From a bacterium SCSIO 12643 (GTDB lineage: Bacteria > Bacteroidota > Bacteroidia > Flavobacteriales_G > Salibacteraceae), in contig CP073750.1 in the NCBI GenBank assembly GCA_024398135.1, positions 2,790,001-2,854,000 on the forward strand: a stretch of 64,000 nucleotides of DNA, in the 5' to 3' direction. The number at the start of each line of letters is the position of its first letter. The stretch's first letter is position 1. Both the position numbers and the translations under genes were made by a program. Below the pieces are notes generated by a model. It searched no databases and was not told the DNA's origin. It was given only the letters and a program-made list of their open reading frames with translations. This document shows, piece by piece, positions 42,718-51,361 of this stretch.

Positions 42718-43593
42718 ATGTCAAGAAAAGATCAGGTTACATTTTACGAAGCCAATAAACTGGGAAAGGGGTTGCCTTTTGCCATTGTGAGTCATGCCGA
42801 ATTAATCAGTTCGAATGATTTGTTTACCCCATCATTGAGAGATTTTCACGTGATCTTTTGGTTTAAAAAGGGTACCGGAAAATATTACATTGATTTTGAA
42901 GAATACGAGATCAAGCCCAATACCATTCTTTTGACATCCAAAGACAATCTACATTATTTCGAGCATTTCAAAGATTTTTGCGAACTGCAATCCATTGCGT
43001 TTCAACCCAATTTTGTGTACCGAAATAATAAAGATTTAAGGCATCTGTTCAATTTTGATGCAGCTTGTCATTTCACCGGACGTCAAACACTTTCTCCAAA
43101 CGAAAGTGACACCCAATTTTTAGAAAATATCAGTAATCAGATGTTTGAGATTTTTGGGAATTGGGATGGTGTAGCAAGAGAAGAAGGGTTTTATCATGCG
43201 CTGTCATTGTTTCTAATTAGATGCGAACAGATTCAGCAAGAAACCAAAGGAGGCGATACCCGAAACATGGTGTATTCTGAGATGTTATTAAAATTCAACG
43301 AATTGTTATCTCATAATTTTAAAACGGAGACGAAAGTCGAGTTTTATGTAGAGCAGTTGGGCACAACGGTAAAAACATTATCCCGATTGGTCAAAGAACA
43401 ATACAATGTATCCACAAAGGCGGTGATTGATGAAAGAAGAACATTGGAAATTAAACGGATGTTACGTGGTACGAATAAACCCGTAAAAGAAATCGCCTAC
43501 GAATTGGGTTTTGATGAACCCACCAATATGATCAAGTATTTTAAGAAACATGTGGGGATGACTCCGAATGGATTCCGAAAATCGTTTGTCTAA
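42718..43593 (+). CDS. AraC-family transcriptional regulator
   Basis: 291 residues. N-terminal cupin-like sensor (about 25-110; DFHVIFWFKKGTGKYYI, KPNTILLTSKDNLHYF) and AraC DNA-binding double HTH (about 190-290; VEQLGTTVKTLSRLVKEQY, VKEIAYELGFDEPTNMIKYF, TPNGFRKSF). It immediately precedes a flavin reductase gene (86 bp gap, same strand), the likely target. Similar in layout to the regulators at 11737 and 26816. Confidence 0.9.
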   Translation: MSRKDQVTFYEANKLGKGLPFAIVSHAELISSNDLFTPSLRDFHVIFWFKKGTGKYYIDFEEYEIKPNTILLTSKDNLHYFEHFKDFCELQSIAFQPNFVYRNNKDLRHLFNFDAACHFTGRQTLSPNESDTQFLENISNQMFEIFGNWDGVAREEGFYHALSLFLIRCEQIQQETKGGDTRNMVYSEMLLKFNELLSHNFKTETKVEFYVEQLGTTVKTLSRLVKEQYNVSTKAVIDERRTLEIKRMLRGTNKPVKEIAYELGFDEPTNMIKYFKKHVGMTPNGFRKSFV

Positions 43594-43644
43594 AAGTTAC
43601 CATTAATGTCAATAATTTACCTTTTCGAAAGAGAGGGGATGAAA

Positions 43645-43652
43645 TACCTTTG
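43645..43652 (+). promoter_or_regulatory. Candidate -7 box of the flavin reductase gene
   Basis: TACCTTTG, exact TAnnTTTG, 28 nt before the ATG at 43680. An upstream TTTTCG stands where -33 TTG would be. Confidence 0.45.
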
Positions 43653-43679
43653 AACTCTAAGATTAAATAAGACCAAATC

Positions 43680-44210
43680 ATGAAAAAAATTATAGCATTT
43701 GCAGGAAGTAATAGTTCGAAATCCATTAATCAACAATTAATCAAATCAATCTCCGGAATGGTAGAAGGCGCAGAGGTGGAAGTGATCAGTTTAAGAGATT
43801 ATCCGGCACCCATGTTTGGTGTGGATTTAGAAGAAGCTGAAGGGTACCCTGATACCATGAAACAATTGTTTGAATTGATGGGAACCGCTGATGGATTTAT
43901 TGTATCAACTCCGGAGCACAATGGGTTTATGCCAGCAGTAATGAAGAATACACACGATTGGTTATCTCGAATGGGACGTAAAGTGTATAATGGAAAACCA
44001 GTGGTATTTTTAAGTACTTCTCCCGGAGGAAGAGGTGGCGCATCAGCATTAGGACAAATGTTGAACATTATGCCACATCAGGGCGCGCAGGTTATTGGTG
44101 GACATTCTGTAGCTAGTTTTTTCGATAAGTTTAAGGAAGGAACTTTAATTGAAGGATCGGATAAACAAGCCATCGAAAAATTAGTAAAAGAACTGGTAGC
44201 ATCCCTATAA
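43680..44210 (+). CDS. NADPH-dependent FMN reductase
   Basis: 176 residues of the flavodoxin-like FMN-reductase fold: AFAGSNSSKSINQQLIKSI (phosphate-binding start), FIVSTPEHNGFMPAVMKNTHDWL and STSPGGRGGASALGQ, the latter typical of the NADPH-dependent azoreductase/ChrR group. Reduces FMN or quinones with NADPH, useful in oxidative stress. Preceded by an AraC regulator; followed by a strong terminator. Confidence 0.88.
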   Translation: MKKIIAFAGSNSSKSINQQLIKSISGMVEGAEVEVISLRDYPAPMFGVDLEEAEGYPDTMKQLFELMGTADGFIVSTPEHNGFMPAVMKNTHDWLSRMGRKVYNGKPVVFLSTSPGGRGGASALGQMLNIMPHQGAQVIGGHSVASFFDKFKEGTLIEGSDKQAIEKLVKELVASL

Positions 44211-44230
44211 GCGCTAAAAGAATATTATTT

Positions 44231-44261
44231 AAAAACCGATAATTTGATTATCGGTTTTTTT
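44231..44261 (+). terminator. Intrinsic terminator of the FMN reductase gene
   Basis: AAAACCGATAAT / TTG / ATTATCGGTTTT followed by T. Confidence 0.9.
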
Positions 44262-44318
44262 ATGCACTTTAGTTTTATGCCATCCTTTAAGTATATTTAA
44301 TCGTCTAAGAAGGTAATT

Positions 44319-46280
44319 ATGAAATATATAATTCACTTTCTGTTTATCCTGATGTTTGTGGGTGCACAAGCGCAAACCCATAGATGTAATCCGCATGAAG
44401 AACTTTTGAATTCAGTAGATTCACGAGAAAGAAGTGCCAGAATGATTTCCAATGATTCCTCATTTGATGTCAATTTTTACCATTTAGACCTGGAAATTGC
44501 TATGGATTCCAGTTTTATTGAGGGACGAGTAGATTATAAACTGATTGCCACAAAGAATGGCGTGTCTTCCATAAAATTGGATTTGGATCAAACTTTTGCT
44601 GTGGATCAGGTTGGAGGAGTCGCCAATTTGTTTACGTTTACCAATAATGTGTTGGAGATTCAATGTAATCAGACATTTAATCAGGGGGATACCATGGAAT
44701 TGTGGGTGGAATATCATGGAGTGCCTGCTTTAGCAGGAGGAATTAAAGGTTTGAGATATGAAATGCATGACGGGAATGAGCCGATTATTGCTTCGCTATC
44801 CACTCCCTATTTGGCGCATACCTGGTGGCCATGTAAAGATGGTACGGAAGACAAAGCAGATTCTGTTTATGTAGATATTACGATTAAGGATACGACAGTA
44901 AATACTATACCAGTAATTGCAGTTTCCAATGGGATGTTGTCTCATGTTTCCACAGCAAATGGAAAGAAAACGTTTCACTGGCAGCATCGATCTCCTATCG
45001 TACCATATTATGTCATGGTAGCGATTTCTAATTACCGAAAAATTCAGGATACATATTCGGGAGTAGGATATGCAATGCCTTTGGAATATTATGTTTTTGA
45101 TTCTCATATGACGGATGCCCAATTAGGTACCAGTCAAATGAAGGATGTGATGGATTATTTCTCCACCATTTTTGGACCATATCCATTTAAAGATGAAAAA
45201 TACGGGATGACTCAATTGGGATTTTATGGTGGAATAGAAAATCAAACAAATTCCATTGTGAATAATATGGGGCAGCAGTCGTTTGATGATTTATTGGTGC
45301 ATGAACTGGCACATCAATGGTTTGCAGATTACATCACCTGTCAAACCTGGAGTGACGGTTGGTTAAATGAAGGATTTGCGTCCTATTCGGAAGCGCTGTA
45401 TCAGGAACATGATAAGGGTTTTCAAAGTTATCAGATTTACATGTTGCAATTTGCGGATAAGTCGGGTGGGACCATATACAATTACAATGCTGACGACCCT
45501 TTTGCAGTGTTTAATACCTTGATTTACTACAAAGGCGCTTATGTTTTACATATGCTCCGAGGCGTAATGGGAGATGATGATTTTTTTGCAGCAATTTACG
45601 ATTATGCCACAAGTTCGAATTTTGCTTTCGGACATACAACTACACAGGATTTTCAAGCGGTTTGTGAAAATGTTTCGGGTCAGAGTTTGGATTACTTTTT
45701 TGAGCAATGGATTTATGATGAATTCTATCCGGAATACGATTATAATTTCAAAAATGATCCAAATGGTGTATTTAAACTATCGGTTCTTCAAACGCAGGAT
45801 TTGAAAGGAAGAAGAGAAATCTTTAAGATGCCTATGGAAATCAAACTTATATTTTCAGATGGATCGGATAGTACGGTTAAAGTGATGAATAACCACAAAC
45901 TGGAAGAGTATGAGTTTACAAATATGAAACCGGTGCTGATGATTTTTATGGATCCCAATAACTGGATTTTAAAGGAAACACGATTAAATCAGAATCTGGT
46001 CGTAGGTGTTCCAGAATTAGAGACTACTGATTTACAAGTTTATCCGAATCCCGGAAATGGACATTTTAAGGTGCATTTAAATGGCGATTTTCAGCAGCAA
46101 AATCTGGAATTCAAAGTGTATGATGTGTCTGGAAAATTACTCTTTAAGATTGATGAGATGAGAAATGCAGATGTAATGATTCATTTGGACTTAAGTCATC
46201 TGAATTCTGGGGTTTATATTTTGAGTTTAGAAAGTTCAAAGGGCATACAGCGGAAGGTGATTACTATCTCAGATTTATAG
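44319..46280 (+). CDS. Secreted M1-family metallo-aminopeptidase with T9SS sorting domain
   Basis: 653 residues: signal peptide (1-19), an M1 beta-sandwich N-domain (about 50-230), and a thermolysin-like catalytic domain with HELAH (His328, Glu329, His332), the third zinc ligand Glu351 in NEGFASY and GGIEN as the exopeptidase motif. A type A sorting domain (about 575-653; VYPNPGNGHFKV, SGVYILSLE) follows. Probably a cell-surface aminopeptidase using peptides from the environment. Converges with the 46289 gene by 8 nt. Confidence 0.93.
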   Translation: MKYIIHFLFILMFVGAQAQTHRCNPHEELLNSVDSRERSARMISNDSSFDVNFYHLDLEIAMDSSFIEGRVDYKLIATKNGVSSIKLDLDQTFAVDQVGGVANLFTFTNNVLEIQCNQTFNQGDTMELWVEYHGVPALAGGIKGLRYEMHDGNEPIIASLSTPYLAHTWWPCKDGTEDKADSVYVDITIKDTTVNTIPVIAVSNGMLSHVSTANGKKTFHWQHRSPIVPYYVMVAISNYRKIQDTYSGVGYAMPLEYYVFDSHMTDAQLGTSQMKDVMDYFSTIFGPYPFKDEKYGMTQLGFYGGIENQTNSIVNNMGQQSFDDLLVHELAHQWFADYITCQTWSDGWLNEGFASYSEALYQEHDKGFQSYQIYMLQFADKSGGTIYNYNADDPFAVFNTLIYYKGAYVLHMLRGVMGDDDFFAAIYDYATSSNFAFGHTTTQDFQAVCENVSGQSLDYFFEQWIYDEFYPEYDYNFKNDPNGVFKLSVLQTQDLKGRREIFKMPMEIKLIFSDGSDSTVKVMNNHKLEEYEFTNMKPVLMIFMDPNNWILKETRLNQNLVVGVPELETTDLQVYPNPGNGHFKVHLNGDFQQQNLEFKVYDVSGKLLFKIDEMRNADVMIHLDLSHLNSGVYILSLESSKGIQRKVITISDL

Positions 46281-46288
46281 GAATTGGG

Positions 46289-47059
46289 TTAGTTTTTAAA
46301 CCCTGTAGTGAACAAATTTCGGGCTCCATTAATCCCGCACTTTTGATACTTGTTATAAGCTTGAGCAGCTCTTTCATCAATTTGATTTCCGGTTTCGTTA
46401 TTGATCCATCCATCTAAAGCAGCTTTCAAGGTGTATGCTTCGGGCGCCATAAGGTGCGTGGTCCATAAAATAGGGCGAGCTTGTGCTTGTTTAATTTCAG
46501 GAGAGAAAAAAGCTCTGCTATAACATGCCAGGATAATCACATCTTTCTTTTTAGAAGTCACTTCATTGTAAGTGACGTTTATATCAAAATCCATGAGTCC
46601 ATCATGCCCCACGTAGGTGATGAGGTCAGCACCACCACCAAATGATAAGTTGGTTCCATTTTCTTGTATGGTAATTGGATTTTGTGCATTGGAGGCTTTC
46701 AGGAAGTTTTCAATGCAGAGTTTGATTTGTTCCCCATCATAGGCATCCGCCAATAGGTAGACATCCTGTGTGGCATGTTTAAAAAGCAATCGATCTAAAA
46801 TGTAAGGATTGGAAGACGCTACCTTGCGGATAAGCTTCCAATCCTGAGTCTTTAAATGAAAGAAAGATTTTACTCCGTAACCAGCCCCCCAGTATAAATT
46901 CAATCGTGGGTCTTTGCCATTTCCAATTTTAGCAGGTACCGGAACAATTCCCTGATGCTCATTGTCACATAAAGCCACAAAAACATGAACAGTTCTGGTC
47001 TGTGCATAGCTATTGAAAACAAAAAATAAAGCAGCGGTTATGGAGATTAACTTTATCAT
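46289..47059 (-). CDS. Secreted caspase-like (clan CD) protein, probable cysteine peptidase fold
   Basis: 256 residues; signal peptide to residue 20 (NSYAQ). The body has the alternating strand pattern of a caspase/gingipain-like fold: VHVFVALCDN, DVYLLADAYDG, DLITYVGHDG with His152, DVIILACYS with Cys179 (27 residues later), and then a helix-rich C-terminus. His followed by Cys after two strands is the clan CD dyad pattern. Substrate and regulation unknown; no prodomain or T9SS tail is visible. It is the last gene of a three-gene group with overlapping stop/start codons and may need the upstream small protein. Confidence 0.6.
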   Translation of the reverse strand: MIKLISITAALFFVFNSYAQTRTVHVFVALCDNEHQGIVPVPAKIGNGKDPRLNLYWGAGYGVKSFFHLKTQDWKLIRKVASSNPYILDRLLFKHATQDVYLLADAYDGEQIKLCIENFLKASNAQNPITIQENGTNLSFGGGADLITYVGHDGLMDFDINVTYNEVTSKKKDVIILACYSRAFFSPEIKQAQARPILWTTHLMAPEAYTLKAALDGWINNETGNQIDERAAQAYNKYQKCGINGARNLFTTGFKN

Positions 47060-47357
47060 TTAGTTTCGAGACATTTTATGATTATCCTGTTATTACAAGG
47101 ATCTTTTACCAGTACATATCCAATTTTAACCTGAATCGGTGGTTCTATTTTAGTTCACTATTAACTTCAAGATCCAATTGAGGTATTTCATCGGTTAAGT
47201 AGATTTTATCATCTATTTTGATTTGTCATCCCCAACAACATCTACATTTATTTATATCTCGACCAATTATAGTCGCATTAGTGTCACATTTATCACCCTC
47301 ACTTAGTGAGTATAAAACACTAGAGAGTATTATTTGAAGAGCAAGAATTACTTTCAT
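47056..47357 (-). pseudogene. Broken small Cys-rich secreted protein gene
   Basis: Reading minus from the ATG at 47357: a signal-peptide-like start, EGDKCDTNATIIGRDINKC and CRCCWG, then an in-frame TGA (47226-47228), after which the same frame continues QIKIDDKIYLTDE to a TAG. A second frame continues from TKIEPPIQVKIGYVLVKDP to the TGA at 47056-47058. Together this reads as one protein of about 100 residues hit by a nonsense change (Trp TGG to TGA) and a frameshift. The ATG overlaps the stop of the gene upstream, and the terminal TGA overlaps the ATG of the caspase-like gene, so it was a real member of this operon. The DxxxCxCC motif recalls a small Bacteroidota secreted family (memory). Confidence 0.6.
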
Positions 47358-47812
47358 AAGGGACTTTCAATGTTACTGTTATTGGTGCGGTGCATTTTCC
47401 AGAATAAAAGAACCAACGCTAATATTTGAAATATAGTGTTTAAAGTCTGATTTAAAGCGAAATGCTCTAGTGCTAGAATGCGTTCTGTTTCTGACTCAAC
47501 GATAAGTAAACCATAAAGTTTTCCGGTCGCTAAATTTGCCGCATACAATAGAAGAAATAAAAAAAGTAGATAATACACCGTCCTTATATTTGGAGTATTG
47601 TTCCCTAAAAATTTGCGATATAAAATCGTTAGTATTCCAAGAGACATGATACCCATTAAGCTAATAACCCCGATTAAAATATTTTCATTTTCAATTTTTG
47701 AGATCATCATATTTGCACATAATAAAAGCTTTGTCGATACTTGTAGTATCAGTTTGAAGATGAAATAAATAAAGATACCGGATAATGCGGTGCGTATATT
47801 CTTGCTTTCCAT
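47354..47812 (-). CDS. Four-helix integral membrane protein
   Basis: 152 residues with hydrophobic segments at about 8-28, 45-68, 80-100 and 122-142, a Lys-rich start and no recognised family. The stop (TGA) overlaps the ATG of the broken Cys-rich gene, which suggests it was co-transcribed and coupled with that gene and the caspase-like one. Function unknown. Confidence 0.65.
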   Translation of the reverse strand: MESKNIRTALSGIFIYFIFKLILQVSTKLLLCANMMISKIENENILIGVISLMGIMSLGILTILYRKFLGNNTPNIRTVYYLLFLFLLLYAANLATGKLYGLLIVESETERILALEHFALNQTLNTIFQILALVLLFWKMHRTNNSNIESPL

Positions 47813-47867
47813 TAGAGATAGTAGTTAAGGATCACTAATGTACAAATAATATTATGTGCCTTTAAGG

Positions 47868-48998
47868 TTACGCCTCAATCAATCTTAAAATAGTTTTATG
47901 AAAATCAGATTCATCTATCCCCATAACCTTATGGAGGTTTTCAAAGAAAAGTTCTCCATTATCACCAGAGTAAACTAAAGTCATCACATCATCAAACCCT
48001 TTTTTACGCATGACTTCTTCGCATAAAAATGCGCTCATGACATAATAGGAGTAGTGACGATTTACAGCAGATTTTCTGCCTTTTTTAAATTCCTCTAAAA
48101 AGTCGATATCCGGATTTTGTTTGAGTGCATCACGGAATTGTTTTTTAAGATCATCCATAGAATCATAGCTTAAACCATATCCGCCATAATAAGTGGAAAC
48201 TCCTTGCATGAACGGCCAGTACATATCGTCAGGATTGGGAAGATTATAGTAAATGTAATCTGCTACATATCCGAATGAGTAATTTTCGTTTGCGGTACCT
48301 GTAACATAAACCTGTGCATTTTGATCCATAAAACCCAAATCGTGACATAAGAAGTTGCATTGTCTGGCACTGTAAAGAAATCCATGAGATTTTAATAATT
48401 CATCAAGACTCTCGAAACAGTAGTAGTCCAAATGAGATTTAGGAGTTCCGGTAAGTTTAGTCAATTCATCTTTAAACTCAGTGAATTCTTGTGCTTTGGA
48501 ATCATTGATGGCTCCACTGTAATGATACGTTACGTCATTGAATTTTCTGGTTTTAAAGTTTCTGGTGTTTTCATCAAAGAGGCAATAGAATTGATAATGA
48601 TCTTCAACAGGTACTGCTAAAATCTCAGTAACCTGATACACAAATGGAACATCATCTTTTATTCCGGTAAATGAAATGGTTACTTTATAATTTCCATTTC
48701 CCATGTCATAAGATTTTAAAACACTGGGTTGGTGAAATGTCCAGCTGGAGTTCTTTCCGATTCTGGAAAATTTAGCAAAAAAGAATCCATGACGTTCCAG
48801 ATGATTTGAATCTACATATGTATCTGAAAAGGAATCATTTTGAGCTTCGGTTAAGAATGCATTTAAAGAGTTTTCCAGTTGAATGGCAGTAAGGCTATCT
48901 TCTGATAGTTCAATGTTGAGGTTACGATTAATTGTGATTTGTCCAAGTGAGATGTTAGTAATGATCAGGCCTAGAAATAAAATAAGTTTTGTGTGCAT
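47868..48998 (-). CDS. Secreted degenerate peptidase-like (MA-fold) protein
   Basis: 376 residues, signal peptide (1-18). The C-terminal half has the layout of a gluzincin: a helix where HExxH normally stands but reading YVADYIYYN, then MQGVSTYYGGYGL in the position of the usual 'EGlA.Y.GG' segment (around residue 260), a DDVMTLVYSGDNG stretch and a helical end. No His-Glu-x-x-His is present, so it is probably not an active zinc peptidase. It may be a binding or regulatory protein. An upstream minus-strand TACTTTTA may serve as a -7 box. The assignment rests on pattern only. Confidence 0.5.
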   Translation of the reverse strand: MHTKLILFLGLIITNISLGQITINRNLNIELSEDSLTAIQLENSLNAFLTEAQNDSFSDTYVDSNHLERHGFFFAKFSRIGKNSSWTFHQPSVLKSYDMGNGNYKVTISFTGIKDDVPFVYQVTEILAVPVEDHYQFYCLFDENTRNFKTRKFNDVTYHYSGAINDSKAQEFTEFKDELTKLTGTPKSHLDYYCFESLDELLKSHGFLYSARQCNFLCHDLGFMDQNAQVYVTGTANENYSFGYVADYIYYNLPNPDDMYWPFMQGVSTYYGGYGLSYDSMDDLKKQFRDALKQNPDIDFLEEFKKGRKSAVNRHYSYYVMSAFLCEEVMRKKGFDDVMTLVYSGDNGELFFENLHKVMGIDESDFHKTILRLIEA

Positions 48999-49126
48999 TG
49001 TGATATATTTTTCGAGTTTACCGCCTAAAAGTAGCTGCTATTTAAACTCAAAAAATAAAATTAACAGGTCGTTAACCTAAAAACGAATGAGACGTCCGTT
49101 AGTGGATATTTTTATGGATAAACGGA

Positions 49127-49756
49127 TCAGTCATCTAGCTGAAAACGCAGAACAGTTTTTAATTTCTCTACCGGAACTTTTCTAAAGTCGGATAGATAAA
49201 TTTCTCTATGTTTTTTCTATTTTCGAATCACGTTATTCTGCGCTGCAAACTCTTCCATGATTTTAAAACTTGCTGGTTCATCATCATAACTTCCCATATG
49301 CATCATTTGAATACAGTGGCCATCCGTGATTTTCTCTAAACGAACCTGATCCAATAGTCTATGTGGTTTCTTTTGTTTGACAGATTCCAGGATTTGATCA
49401 AAGTATGTCTGATCTATGAAATCCGGTTGTCTGATCATTAAGTCAAAAACCAGATCATCCTTGTTGATTTTGCCATTGAAGTTTTGTTTGGCTTCATCCG
49501 TAATATCCCAAATACCTTCTAGTGGATAAACCGTCCAGTCCATATAGTTTTTAGGTTTTGAAACTTCTTTTTTGAGGTTCATTTTTAATCCGTATGAGAT
49601 ACTGTAGAGGACCTGAATGCACTCTGCAAAGAAGTCTCCATTGGGATTACCTGCTCCGCTAATAACGACAAACTGATATTCCGGGATTTTTACAATTTCA
49701 GGTTTGGTTTTAGGCAAGTAAACAGATTTTTCTTTTTTTCTCCATTCGTGCTTCAT
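49127..49756 (-). pseudogene. GyrI-like small-molecule-binding protein, interrupted by TAG
   Basis: The intact frame from the ATG at 49756 gives 179 residues (EIVKIPEYQFVVISGAGNP, WTVYPLEGIWDI, IQMMHMGSYDDEPASF) before a TAG at 49217-49219. Immediately after it, in the same frame, come KKHREIYLSDFRKVPVEK and LKTVLRFQLDD, ending in TGA at 49127-49129. This continuation is the C-terminal strand region that GyrI-like proteins normally carry (HxEIYLSD...KLKTVLR), so the stop has cut off about 29 residues. Full length would be about 208 residues, normal for the family. Such proteins bind hydrophobic or DNA-gyrase-targeting molecules and act like AraC/MerR effector domains. Confidence 0.82.
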
Positions 49757-49831
49757 GATGAAATGTTATTGGCTAAATGAAATAAATAAGTAATTAAATA
49801 TTTAATTGTGGAATTTTTGTTTCTCTTTGAG

Positions 49832-50281
49832 CTATTGTTTGTAATAAAATGTTCCTGAAGTTAATTCCAGTGTATCGGAATTAAAATAGGATGCCAGAGT
49901 CATCTCAAAAGAACCTTCCACATGTTCATCTGAATTAGCGGTAATTGTCACTTGCCCGGCAACGTTATTGCTCCAGGTGGTGGTGCCATCATTATAAGAT
50001 ATGGTAATTATATTATCTGAGGCATTAAAAGTTCCGGTCGTATCCTCAGGCATAAAAATCTGAATGCTTGTGGGATTTGAGGTAGCATTTAATTGTCGCG
50101 TGCCGCCAGACACTGCCCAACTTAAAATAGCTCCTGACCAGGCTTGTCCATCTATATGTGTGTTGATTTCATTGGCTTTAGGTGTTGTGGGTGGTGGAGA
50201 AGGCGCACTTGGAGTATCTTTTTTGCACGATGCAAAGAAGAGCATTACAGCACCAACAATAGTAAAAACGATAGGCTTCAT
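49832..50281 (-). CDS. Predicted lipoprotein (DUF6252-like)
   Basis: 149 residues, lipobox ASC at about residue 18 (KKD follows), a proline/serine-rich linker (PSPPPTTP) and then a beta-rich domain (about 45-149) with strands such as WSNNVAGQVTITANS and GSFEMTLASY. It looks like the Bacteroidota domain annotated DUF6252 in related genomes; I rely on memory for this. Isolated between two unrelated genes; no obvious promoter match. Confidence 0.65.
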   Translation of the reverse strand: MKPIVFTIVGAVMLFFASCKKDTPSAPSPPPTTPKANEINTHIDGQAWSGAILSWAVSGGTRQLNATSNPTSIQIFMPEDTTGTFNASDNIITISYNDGTTTWSNNVAGQVTITANSDEHVEGSFEMTLASYFNSDTLELTSGTFYYKQ

Positions 50282-50334
50282 AATAATTGGATTGGGTGAT
50301 AAAGATAGTGTTTTATCACCTGGTAGGTTCGGAA

Positions 50335-51234
50335 TTATCCAATTTTAACTGAGGTCATACTCAAACTTCCTGCAAGCATTTTATCATTAAATAATTGCAC
50401 AGATTCGTTTTTATTCTGAAGCCCCAGCGAATAAATCAAAGGCAGATAATGATCTGGGGTAGGAATGGCCAATTGCCAGGCTTTTCCGGCTTTGTGGTAA
50501 TTAATCAAGGATTGATGGTCTCCATCAATCATAAACTGATTAACCTGAGCACGTACTTCTCTGGCCCAGTCAAATCCGTAATTATCTACATGTGCATTTC
50601 TAAAATCAACCATTCTCAGGTTATGAACGATATTTCCACTTCCGATGATTAGGACACCTTTGTCTCTTAAAGAGCGTAGTTGTTGCGCCAATTCATAGTG
50701 ATATGAAGCAGGTTGTGTTCGATCGATACTCATTTGAATTACCGGAATGTTGGCATCCGGATATAGATGTTTGATCACCGTCCATGCCCCATGATCTAAT
50801 CCCCATTCATGATCCAGATCTACATGGGTAGATGTAATAAGTTTTTGTGTATCCGAAGCCAATTCAGGAGATCCTTTAGCCGGATATTTAACTTGATACA
50901 ATTCATCAGGAAAACCACCGAAATCATAAATGGTACGTGGCATTTCCATAGCGGTCAATTTTGTGCCTCTGATGTACCAGTGCGCTGAGATGCATAAAAT
51001 GGCATTTGGTGTGGGAAGTGTTTTTGAGATGTTTTGAAAACCCTGAACAAATTCATTTTCCTCAATCGCATTCATAGGACTTCCGTGACCTAAAAACAAA
51101 ACCGGCATTTGGGGAGTTGCCGCAAAATTTTGAGATAGTTTTTCTAGTTCGCTGAGCTTGTTCATGCCAAATAATGTTGATGATGCAGATATACCTGCTA
51201 TTTTTAGAAATGATCTTCGTTTCACTGGAATCAA
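50335..51234 (-). CDS. ygiD: 4,5-DOPA extradiol dioxygenase-family protein
   Basis: 299 residues with a twin-arginine-type signal (KRRSFLKIAG near the N-terminus), unusual for this mostly cytoplasmic family. Seen: LFLGHGSPMNA (first His ligand), SAHWY (second), DHGAWTVIKHLYP and IGSGNIVHNL, all signatures of the class III extradiol dioxygenase/YgiD family. The zinc/iron site is intact. Related enzymes cleave catechols such as DOPA. If exported through Tat it would act in the periplasm. Confidence 0.85.
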   Translation of the reverse strand: MIPVKRRSFLKIAGISASSTLFGMNKLSELEKLSQNFAATPQMPVLFLGHGSPMNAIEENEFVQGFQNISKTLPTPNAILCISAHWYIRGTKLTAMEMPRTIYDFGGFPDELYQVKYPAKGSPELASDTQKLITSTHVDLDHEWGLDHGAWTVIKHLYPDANIPVIQMSIDRTQPASYHYELAQQLRSLRDKGVLIIGSGNIVHNLRMVDFRNAHVDNYGFDWAREVRAQVNQFMIDGDHQSLINYHKAGKAWQLAIPTPDHYLPLIYSLGLQNKNESVQLFNDKMLAGSLSMTSVKIG

Positions 51235-51300
51235 ATTAACGATACAAAAGTGAATGATTTCAGAACCATCTGCATTAATGTAGATTAAGAAATGAAGTGC

Positions 51301-51339
51301 AAAAGAAAAAGCTAACCTACAGATGTAAGTTAGCTTTTC
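51301..51339 (-). terminator. Intrinsic terminator of the 51362 gene
   Basis: Minus strand: AAAAGCTAAC / loop / GTTAGCTTTT followed by T-rich sequence, 23 nt after the stop. Confidence 0.85.
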
Positions 51340-51361
51340 ACAATTCTTTATAGGAATAGAT

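Noticed and set aside
47226-47228. In-frame TGA next to CRCCWG as possible selenocysteine
   Set aside because: A Trp codon (TGG) fits the position, a frameshift follows downstream, and no SECIS-like hairpin was apparent; nonsense mutation is simpler.
49217-49219. TAG as evidence of stop-codon reassignment
   Set aside because: Many other genes in the window end in TAG or TGA normally, and only one gene shows this TAG; decay explains it.
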